Source of the DNA: Chara braunii
Lineage: Eukaryota > Streptophyta > Charophyceae > Charales > Characeae
Assembly: GCA_003427395.1 (NCBI GenBank)
Contig: BFEA01000189.1
Location: 1,538,120 to 1,595,780 of the forward strand
Reading direction: 5' to 3'
Length of the DNA stretch: 57,661 nt
The stretch's first letter is position 1. Every line of letters starts with the position of its first letter. The notes under the pieces were generated by a model. That model worked only from the letters and a program-made list of their open reading frames with translations, was not told the origin of the DNA and searched no databases. Positions 41,681 through 50,465 of the stretch are shown here, one piece after another. The translations under genes were made by a program, and so were the position numbers.

Positions 41681-42560
41681 GGTCCCCATAAGTTGGGGAG
41701 ACCCAGTGCTTTGTTTATTTTGGTTTGCATGGAGCGTCAGACCCTTCTATAAGTTAAGGGGGTCTGATTGCTCTGGAGGCTGGGATGTCCCCATAAGTTT
41801 GGGGAGACCCAGTGCTATGGTTTTGCATGGAGGGTCAGACTATTCTATAAGTTTAGGTGGTCTAACTGCTCTGACTTGTGAAGGGTATGATTGTGCCTGA
41901 TTTTCAGGGACTTGGGGCATTCAATAAGTTTTGGTGCCTTAGGTTGCCTTGTTTTCACTGGGGTTTTATCTGTTTCTTTGGTTTCTGAACGAGGAGGTCT
42001 GAGCTGTTCTATAAGTTTATGTGGCTCAGCCTCTTCCTGCTTTTTATTCTGAAGAAGTAATCTTGGCAAAGGGCAGACCCTTCTGTAAGTTCAGGGAGTC
42101 TGACGCGATGCCACACACATGATGATTCAGAGAGAAATGAAATTGGTAGAGAGTTAGACCCTTCTGTACGTTCAGGGGGTCTGGCTCAAAGCCTCGCACA
42201 TGCTGAAACCCAATGGTTATAACTTGGCTATACTTTACTATTATTTTATTTAAGAACGAGCTAATCGGACTGTTCTATAAGTTTAGGTGGTCTGACTATA
42301 GCCTATCACAACTTGAAGAGAGTATAATTAAAAATAAAATTGATGGAAAGCTGGGGCAGACTGAACTTAAGTTAGTTCAGTCATATGCAGTCGTAGAAGA
42401 CAAAGGGAAGACAGATATATATAACTTGGATATCTTAAACAATTCACGGTGATTAGAATGGTCTAGTCATATGCCGAAGGAAGAGAGAAGTAGTTGTGCC
42501 CTCTGTTTGTGTATACTCTTTGGCAAGTTAGGCTCATTCCATAAGGTTGGGTGACCTGAC
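41681..42560 (+). other. Array of about ten hairpins with conserved loop TTCTATAAGTT
   Basis: Loop-centred modules at about 41681, 41737, 41787, 41834, 41915, 42001, 42073, 42153, 42266 and 42529. Loops read (T)TC(T/C)(A/G)TAAGTT or close. Stems differ but still pair: GGTC/GACC, CAGACCC/GGGTCTG, CTGAGC/GCTCAG, GGCA/TGCC, AGG-TCA/TGACCT. Each has an unpaired right-hand AGG(G/T)(T/G)G just after the loop. Spacers between modules are unrelated. Changing stems around a fixed loop imply selection on structure, in RNA or single-stranded DNA. I know no family that matches. Confidence 0.75.
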
Positions 42561-42866
42561 TTTATGCCTTATGTAAGCAGGGTATAAGAGGTTAAGTTAC
42601 TGAGAGATTATGAACTATTGTCTGTCCAGATGAACTTGGGATGGTGAGAGTACTTACCTTTGTGGTTTGGCTTGCATGTGGCTGAATGAGAACTCTGTTT
42701 CAGTCTAAGTTTTAGTTGATGGGTAGTTGCTTTAGTTGCTCGCCACGCGCTAGAGCCATAGGAGTTAGTCTCAATTCCTGCATTTTTTGAGCTAACTTTA
42801 TTTTTACTAAGGTCAATTCTTGCATTTTCTGGGATCATTTTTTGTACTTGGCTTTGTATAAATCTC

Positions 42867-43477
42867 GGCAAGCTACTTTCTCTACGGGAAGCGCTGCCGA
42901 AATTTCTACAAAACCAATGAGTTAGTCAGATTTTGTCTTTTCAGAGTTCAATTTATCTGACTTTCATATATGACTTAGTAAAAATATGGGAAACCTCCTT
43001 TTCTAAAGGGAGTGCTGCCCAAATTTTTGTTAATTCAGGGAGTTAGATAAAATTGAACCTTGAGAAGTCAAAGTTATTATAGATTATGAACTTGGCTTTG
43101 TATAAATTTTGATAAGCTACTTTCTCTACGGGAAGCGCTGCCGAAATTTCTGCAAATCCAAGGAGTTAGTCAAAATTTGACTTTCTAAAAAGTTCAACTT
43201 GTCTGATTTTTATATATCTGGCTTAGTAAAAATCTGGGAAGTCTCTTTTTCTAAGGGGAGTGCTGCCAAAATTTTTGTTAATTCAGGGAGTTAGACAAAA
43301 TTTGACTTTGGAAGGTTGAAGATTATTTCTGTTTTCATATTTAGGCTGATATAAATTCTCGAAAGACACTTTTCCTACGGGAAGCGCTGTCCAAATTTTC
43401 TTAGTTTAAGAGGAGAGGGATTATATTTTGACAGGTGGCGACTCTAGCGATCCACTCTCTATGGGGAGATTCTGCCA
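42867..43477 (+). repeat. Second hairpin set: ~242 bp tandem repeat with alternating stem-loops
   Basis: Stem-loops centre on CTTTCTCTACGGGAAG (42875, 43120), CTCCTTTTCTAAAGGGAG (42995), CTCTTTTTCTAAGGGGAG (43243), CTTTTCCTACGGGAAG (43369) and CTCTCTATGGGGAG (43455). All are followed by GCGCTGCC or GTGCTGCC-like sequence and AAATTT. Odd and even units alternate, giving a period of about 242 bp, and stems again vary while pairing is kept. Confidence 0.8.
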
Positions 43478-43688
43478 TAGGTCTACCTTTCCTTGGTCGC
43501 TAGCTTAGAGATAAACCTAGGCTTGGTTATCTGGAGAGTCCTGAGTGAGAACGTGTCATGGGGATTTTTATCTCCATACGTTGATGATTTAGCTTGGGCT
43601 TTGACCTGTCGGATGATACAGGTCTTCTTTGGACGTTCGATTCAGGATTTAGGCTAACTTCAGCTTGATCTCACGAGGATTATATTCT

Positions 43689-43730
43689 GTTATCATTGAT
43701 AACAAGTCGGTTGGTTGATCGCCGACTTGT
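43689..43730. other. Two adjacent perfect hairpins
   Basis: GTTATC/GATAAC with a 3 nt loop is followed by ACAAGTCGG/CCGACTTGT with an 11 nt loop (43702-43730). Confidence 0.8.
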
Positions 43731-45145
43731 TGGCTCACGACACAACTTTGCTTATACTTGTACCTCAACTTGATTGCCTTAGCCCTGAGATCTGATATGT
43801 TTCTTTGAAGGTTTTAATCAAACTTCTTTTAAATGACCATTATAAAGAACTTGTGAGATTTATGGAGATTTTGATTATGACTGGGGCTTGAGTGTGTGAG
43901 GCATGGTATGAGTTACAGAGAATAGTAAAGTTAACCACATTGGTGTATGGCAATGTGGCTATTGTGTGCGCCTGTGTTTTATGCAGGTTAGTATCTTGGA
44001 GTTTGGTATATGAGTTATACTTTGAAAGTAGTGAGAATGACAACCATATGTTGCGCAGTCTGCAAACCTGATGGGCTTATGTTTTTCTCCCTCTTGTGTT
44101 GTTATCTCGAGTCCTGGTTTGATATATGGGTATTGGGATGCCTGTTTATCTATTTAGTGATTTTGCTTGTTAATTTTTATAGTTGGACGTTGTAGTCCGT
44201 GGCAGCCGTCAACGTCAAACCCCTTGACTTTCGCCCAGGCCCGGAGTGAGACTCATCTCTAGGGCCGCAAGAAACGACTACGACCACAGGAATGGACCTG
44301 TGTACCACCCACTCTGCACAAGGTGCAGAAGAGGGTGTGTGGTCTTCAACCACGCATGGCGGTTGTCCAACCTCGAGAGATTAACCCTCAAAGCGCGTGT
44401 CAGTCGGCACTGGAGTGTCGAATGCGACCCTCGAAGTCAACGGGGACCGCACGGGTATGGGTACTACATAGTACGCCACCATTGCGACTGCTTGCGTACG
44501 CTTGCATTGCTAGTCGATATGAGTAGGCCCTGCGTCCGCGCAGTTTTATACTAAGTCTCTCGCGCGACGCCTATCCGATTTCCGCATCGGAAAGTTATAA
44601 GATGGCTACTGAAGGGACTAGGAGTGTTGTCGCGTTGTTTCGTGTGTGTGTGTGTGTGTGTGTGTGTTTTATTTTTGTGTTGTCGGAGTGGTGTGCGAGT
44701 GGTGTGTGGGATGCGTCCTAGCCGACCGACAACGGGCCGCGCTTGGGACCTCAGCCCCCCAAGATGTCGGTTCGCGTACGGGTCCGATAGAGGCGTATTA
44801 CCACGCGTACCCTCTATGATTCAGCGAACGAGAAATGCCCTTGGCTGGTCATCCTCTGCGATTGCAACTGATTAGCTTTCGTACTATGGACTGGTAGCTC
44901 GACGGGGATACACCCACCGAAGGGAGGTGACAACTCCCGTAAGGTGGAGGTAAGTCGTGCCTCGCGTAGGTCCTATCCTGTCATAGGGGCTCGCGAGAGG
45001 TATGGCTGGCGCACTCGGCCGGAGCGGCTTGCGGAAGCTCCATATATATTTGCGACGAGGATTTAGACCAACTCCTGCGTGATGCGGCCGAGAGGGTCAC
45101 GCGCTGCCGGACCGATGCGCTCGACACCGTACCCATAGGGGTAAT
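43731..45145 (+). other. Region between hairpin arrays and gypsy-2 protease; gag not recognised
   Basis: 44246-44554 is an open frame with Cys/His (YHPLCTRCRRGCVVFNHAWR) but no known domain. (GT)n lies at 44644-44667. If this is the gypsy-2 5' part, gag has decayed beyond recognition or was replaced. Confidence 0.35.
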
Positions 45146-45221
45146 TCAGAAAGATGACCATTTTTTATGCTTCAAACCCATTCCATGGAAATCCGCGAAA
45201 TGCGACATAGAAGTATGGGGG

Positions 45222-45536
45222 ATGCCGTACAGCGACAACGCCGTCATCGATTCGGGAGCGGCAATGCTGGTCATATCGCTTAGATTGGTTGAACGACCTG
45301 GGAGGAAGAAAATTTTAATCTTGGTCGTCGAAGGGGACCACCTCATTTCAGTAGACAAAGGAAGGATTAGGGCAGCCGGACGGATGATAAACGTCGCCTT
45401 CCGGATAGGAAATGTGCACGCTCTAAGGGACGTGATCATTTTGAATGTGACCTCTTACGATGTGCTTATTAGCTTGCCCGCCCTCAACGCGTTGCAGGCT
45501 AATCTAGACTTTGAACGACGGGTGGTAGTTCTTTAA
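45222..45536 (+). pseudogene. Gypsy-2 aspartic protease
   Basis: AVIDSGAAMLVISLRLVE carries the D-S-G-A active site of retropepsins. A later segment, VTSYDVLISLPALNAL, corresponds to the conserved flap/C-terminal ILG-like part. Coding sequence also precedes the first Met back to about 45150. Confidence 0.8.
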
Positions 45537-45566
45537 AACGTAGGGGGAAAACCATACAGCATTTCT

Positions 45567-46290
45567 ATGCGCCTCACCCTGCGGATGATTTCCAATATAC
45601 CCCGGGATACTCCAGCAGGCGTGGTAAGGGGCATCCAGATGATCTTGCCGAACGAAGTGCCGAACGAATTTGATGAAGTAGGGGATGGAGACGATGGGTT
45701 CGCTGCTTTGCCCCATATCGATTCCGAGAGTGAGGAAAACCCTGACGAGGCTAAGGCCGTGTGCGAACTGATACACATGGTACTGCACTACCCGATCCAT
45801 CAAAAGACAACCAAGATGTTTGGAATATCGAAAACTAATGCAAGGCCGAGAGAGATTCAACACGTGTGTACACTAATTTTGGATGACCTGCTCGTACGGA
45901 TTTAAAGATTGTCAGATACTTTGGACCCCCCTCGAACCTTATACGACGCAGGTAGTCCTTTGTTACCTCACTATCTGGACAAAAAGTCTTTTGTGATATC
46001 ACAAAATTACCCCCGCAATCGCTACTCACGATAGGGGAAAAAATGTGTATGTTACATCGAGGGGCCCAAAAGCACAAACTTTGAAACCCCCTGAGCGGTT
46101 CGACACCTCTCCATTCGAAATCGAGATCAAGATTGCCGAAAAAATGGTAAGCCCTCAGGACACGGAGGATGGAATTACCAAAGAAGAACATGGGTCAATC
46201 AGAGAAGCTGATGCACAAATGATTGTCATGGTGTTCTCCCGACGGTCAGACAATTCCTTCATTTTGTCCCCTCGGTTCCAAAATTAGAAA
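45567..46290 (+). pseudogene. Gypsy-2 spacer between protease and RT
   Basis: Open pieces 45567-45905 (acidic, DGDDGFAALPHIDSESEENP) and 46045-46287 link protease to RT. No defined domain. Confidence 0.5.
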
Positions 46291-46299
46291 CCGACTCAC

Positions 46300-47280
46300 A
46301 TGAAGCAATTAGAAGTCCTAATCAATGAACAACCTTATACCTTACATGTGTCAGACTACGTGTCAGATGGTATTCACCAGATGATTGTTGTTATCTTAAG
46401 GGAATACCAATGATGGATTAGTGTCAGCGATACGGATATTGAATTGTCTCAAGTGATGCAACATGAGATTCAAACTGACGATCATCCGCCCATTCACTGC
46501 AAACCCTACAGGTACTCTCTCGCCGAAAGAGAAACAACGTTGGAAATAATCAAAGAGTTTGAAGAGAATGGTTGGATTGAACCAGCTAAGGATCCCTGGT
46601 CTTTTCCGGTAGTATTAGTGCCAAAGTGAAACGGGTTGATCTGCATTTGCACTGATTACCGAAAATTGAACAATATCACGTTACAGATGCGTATCCCCTC
46701 CTTGATGATTTGCTTGATGCAATTGGATATGCTAGTTATTATAGCAAGTTTGATATTCGCCACGGGTTCCACCATATCCTGGTCAAGGAGGAGGATAAGC
46801 CGAAAACTGCGTTTGTTTTGTTTGAGGGAACGTGGCAATGGATTCGTTGCCCTATGGGTATATGCAACGCTACCACAACTTTTCAGAGAGCGATAAACGT
46901 CACCTTCCAAAATTTTGTCAACAACACGCGGCTGGCACAAGGCATGATTAAGTTTTGTGTTATTGTGTGCATGAACGACATCTTGGTATATTCTGATTTA
47001 TTTCACATACATGCCAGCACGTGTAGTGGACGTCGGGGACCCTAGAAGATGCAAGGTTCAAGATCACGCTTGAGAAAAGCGAGTCTTTCCTTTCGGAAAC
47101 CTCGTTTCTCGACTACATTGTGACGCGTCGTGGTCTGAGACCAGATCCACGGAAAATAGAGGCAGTTCGGGATGGGTCCACGCCTACGTCGTTGACACAG
47201 GTCCAAACTTTTTTGGGGTTGGCCTCGTACTGCCGCCGATTCATTCAGGACTTCGTGACAATCGCACCACCCCTAACAAA
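46300..47280 (+). pseudogene. Gypsy-2 reverse transcriptase
   Basis: HCKPYRYSLAERETTLEIIK and EENGWIEPAKDPWSFPVVLV lead to TGA 46627-46629, then ICTDYRKLNNITLQ, a frameshift, YYSKFDIRHGFHHILVKEED, FVLFEGTWQWIRCPMGICNA and VCMNDILVYS. The last replaces the YxDD catalytic box: Tyr is Cys and the first Asp is Asn. After another shift the connection domain (SFLSETSFLDY, VQTFLGLASYCRRFIQDF) reaches about 47280. Confidence 0.9.
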
Positions 47281-47340
47281 TCTTTTGCGAAACGACTAGC
47301 TGCTGCACGGAGACCAAAGTGTGAGCATGGATTTTCTATA

Positions 47341-47694
47341 TTGAAAAATATCGTGGCCTCAACGCACATTTTAATCCGGCCCGACCCAGGAAAGTTGTTC
47401 ATACTTATCACTGATTGGCAACCGGAAGCTATCTCCGCTATCTTGACACAAAAAGGGAAGGATGACAAGGAACATATTATTGAATATGTGTATCGGATGG
47501 TGCCAGATGAGCAACGCAACGATTTTGCGCATCAGGGAGAATACTACACGGTGGTCTGTGGAATCCAACACTTCCATCCGTATTTGTACGGGCAAAAGTT
47601 TATGTTGGTCACCGATCACAAACCACTGCTGGCCCTTAAAAAACTTACCAATTACACGAGCATGATTGGACGTTGGGCAGTGAGGCTACAATAA
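47341..47694 (+). pseudogene. Gypsy-2 RNase H
   Basis: LFILITDWQPEAISAILTQK and GEYYTVVCGIQHFHPYLYGQ, then LVTDHKPLLALKK, are the Ty3/gypsy RNase H blocks. The frame is intact over 117 codons. The start is internal. Confidence 0.9.
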
Positions 47695-48383
47695 TGCGAC
47701 TTTGCCATCATCCACTGGAAGACCGAACGGCACGGGAATGCCGACGAATTGACAGGATTGCATCGGGTAGGCAAGGTACCCAAAGACGAGGACTCCGAGG
47801 AGATTGTTCCGTGGAAGGATCAGAAGGCTCCTAGGGGACCCACTTACGGAGGAGTGAAGGTCCTCCCTCGACTCACAAGAAAATGACACGTGGACTCATG
47901 GAGACACAAGGAGAAGGTAATGATGGGACTCCTCTCTCCGCTACTTCCTCTTCTTTTCGTCTTTTGACCGATAAATTTTGCTATTTCTGCGAAGCCGTCT
48001 TGCGAGTCTATTCTGTTCCTATGTGTCTACATAGAGAAAGGTATATTGATTGGGTAGATTGCGATAGACGTGTCTCTAGGGCCCATGAGTCCTGTGTCTC
48101 ATATGAAAATCCCCATAAATCGTAGCTTTGCTCTTTATGCTGAATTGATAAAATTCCGACGGAGGCTCGATTCCTCAAGACCAACTCAGAATGACTGAAA
48201 AAGACGTGAAAATTTCGTCGTGCCGAAGTCTGGATAAATGTCGTGTTGATAGCGACAGTCGTAAAAAACCCTCTCCAAGAGTATTCGAGGGAAGATCTCA
48301 GATGAGCCAATGAACGGGCGCTGGATTATAAGTGGAATGATGGGAGACTAGAAAAGTGAAAGACCGACGAAAGTAGCATTTGG

Positions 48384-49000
48384 ATGGTTGTACCGCACCT
48401 ATTCATGGGATATGACTGGGTAAAGTCAACCTACGAAGAGACGACCGCTCATTTAGCTGTCCGAATCACAGAGTTGGCCATCGACAAAAATGAGTGGTAC
48501 TGGTCCAATATCCGGGACGATGTTAAATTCATCGTAAAAAATTGCCCGGTCTGCTCGGCCGACAAAGCGTTGATTCAGCTGCCTAGATTTATCGTTCCAA
48601 CTGTAGTCGAATGACCATTTCAGAGGGTTAGCATGGGATATGATGGACGTTGTGGTTCCCCCTGGCCCTAATAACTGTGAATATTCAGTCCTACTCGTAT
48701 TTGTCGACCATTTTTCCAAATGGATCGAGGCCTACCTATGCAAGACGAGGCAAACGACGAAAAATGTGCGACATGTCAACCATTTCCTTGGAATGCATCA
48801 GGATGCCGAGGAGATCTTAACATACAATGGAGCATAATTCAGAGGGGAAGTTATAATGAGCCTAGTCGTCCATAGCGTTTCCATTCGTAACACTGCTCCT
48901 TATATATCTCAGTCGAACAGCCTCGTAGAAAATGCGAATCGGGTAATCAAAACCACTGTATGACGGAATATCGCAATTAGAGATACAGGGCCCTCGCCCG
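48384..49000 (+). pseudogene. Gypsy-2 integrase
   Basis: Zinc finger pieces include NCPVCSADKALIQ. TGA at 48612-48614 falls between VPTVVE and PFQRVSMGYD, where gypsy integrases usually have Trp or Arg-Pro-Phe. The core follows: YSVLLVFVDHFSKWIEAYLC, then a second Asp region (ILTYNGA, where Asp is lost) and SQSNSLVENANRVIK with the Glu. Stops interrupt all parts. Confidence 0.85.
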
Positions 49001-49200
49001 ACATTATAGATCACATCTTGGCCATCCATCGGGGGCACCGCGTGGGTCCACAGGGTTGTCCCCATTCTATGGACCAATAGCCTGACCTGCGTCTCCCGAC
49101 CGAGCCTGAATGGGGAAACGACATTAGGTCGACGATCTACGAGAGCGACTGCTAAGGAGAAAGCAAAGCGACACTTAGAGTTGATGGAATGGACCCTCTC

Positions 49201-49985
49201 TCGTCTTCGTTCCTTGTTTATATCCACTCCTCCCTCACCTCCTAACTCTTCTCTGACCTCTGCGCGGGGTAGCGAGGAACCCGAATCTCTTCTTTCTCCT
49301 TCTTTTGAAACCTCATCCTCTCTTTCTCCGTCATCGCTATGAGTTTTGTGTCGGAACAAGTACTCAGCTAACGTATGTTGACACCGCGGGGACAAATGCA
49401 TCATCCATGGCGCAACCCAGACGTGCTTCGATTTGCGCAGTTCTTCAGTGCAACTGGGGTACACGAGGCAGTCGAGTTCAAATTTGTCTATAACACGAAT
49501 CAAGGGAGGGTGTTGATCGAAGCATCGACCTTTTTGCGGCTCTCTCCCCCGGAAGTTAGTCACATCAAAATAATTGTCTCCTTCAGCGGGGACTTTGCCA
49601 CGCTCGACAAAGGCGTTCACACGAGCGCGCTCATCCAACTGCGAACCTGTGCAGAAGATTTGGAGGACACGTGGCAGCAGAGGCTTGCACGCCCTGGGGT
49701 TCGGATCGTCCAAAATGACAGCGTTGATGTACATCAGATCCGAATGCACCATACGGAGCCGGAGGTAGTTCTTCCAGAGCTTGTCCCCTTCGGACCAGCC
49801 CGATGAACCAACACCGACTCTCTGCGTTTAGTCTGCCGTCAGACTTCCCTCCCTTCTGGCAATCCCCCGTCCATCCGCATCTAATTTTCCAAGCCGAGGC
49901 GATATCAGTACCAATTGTGGAAGAAAGGAGGTGGGCGAAGTGGTTGGAGGCCTACGTGGCGCTCAACTTTTGCCTGGTATAGATC
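49201..49985. other. Open on both strands, coding strand undecided
   Basis: Plus frame 49375-49806 (RFAQFFSATGVHEAVEFKFV, LSPPEVSHIKIIVSFSGDFA) and minus frame 49752-48862 are both long and open. The plus choice would extend the gypsy-2 transcript. No domain is recognised on either strand. Confidence 0.3.
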
Positions 49986-50465
49986 GTGTTCCATTGGTCT
50001 GAGCAGGCCAATGAGGTGGATGTGGAGGAGGTACCCAACGACGAAGTTGACGTGGAAGGAGAGTTGTTGGGGATTGTATTCGAACCGGTGGGTCCTGACC
50101 ATCTTCGACCAATTACAGGAGAACTGTTGGTACTCCTCGCGCAACTCCTTGATGATCTTTCCCTGGATATCATCTCCTGCAACGATCGGAATCCTGCGCA
50201 CACCACTCTGGAACGAACATTAACGCCGCAGCTGGTGTGGACGCGTTGCTCCGAATACGACGAAAAGAACCACTATTATCCATTGATTGACAAGTACTTG
50301 GATCCGGAGAAGATAATCGATCCATATTTTTGGGAAGTGGTCAGATGGTTGGCTGAAGTCACCTCCGAGAGTGAAGTAGAGGAAAACATCGAATCAGGAT
50401 CTAGTGATCCTGATTACAATGAACACTCGGGGGAGGAACACTCGGAGGAGGCGACCAAGAAGTGA
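49986..50465 (+). CDS. Unrecognised protein with acidic C-terminus after gypsy-2
   Basis: 160 codons: EVPNDEVDVEGELLGIVFEP, ITGELLVLLAQLLDDLSLDI, LIDKYLDPEKIIDPYFWEVV, then a Ser/Glu-rich tail, SDPDYNEHSGEEHSEEATKK. Composition is protein-like, and the frame is undamaged, unlike the pol remnants upstream. It may be an extra ORF of the retroelement or a captured host fragment. No homology is recognised. The antisense frame 50201-49905 is also open, which lowers certainty. Confidence 0.4.
   Translation: MFHWSEQANEVDVEEVPNDEVDVEGELLGIVFEPVGPDHLRPITGELLVLLAQLLDDLSLDIISCNDRNPAHTTLERTLTPQLVWTRCSEYDEKNHYYPLIDKYLDPEKIIDPYFWEVVRWLAEVTSESEVEENIESGSSDPDYNEHSGEEHSEEATKK

Larger units (their letters stand above)
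45146..49200 (+). mobile_element. Gypsy-2: decayed Ty3/gypsy pol
   Basis: Protease, RT, RNase H, integrase zinc finger and core follow one another in Ty3/gypsy order on plus, with more than ten stops and frameshifts. LTRs could not be identified. No chromodomain is seen, unlike gypsy-1. Confidence 0.92.

Noticed and set aside
44246-44554. Cys/His-bearing frame as a gag zinc knuckle
   Set aside because: Cys and His spacing does not fit C-x2-C-x4-H-x4-C.
48862-49752. 296-codon minus-strand frame
   Set aside because: It overlaps gypsy-2 integrase remnants on plus in its lower half and shows no known domain; strand choice cannot be supported.
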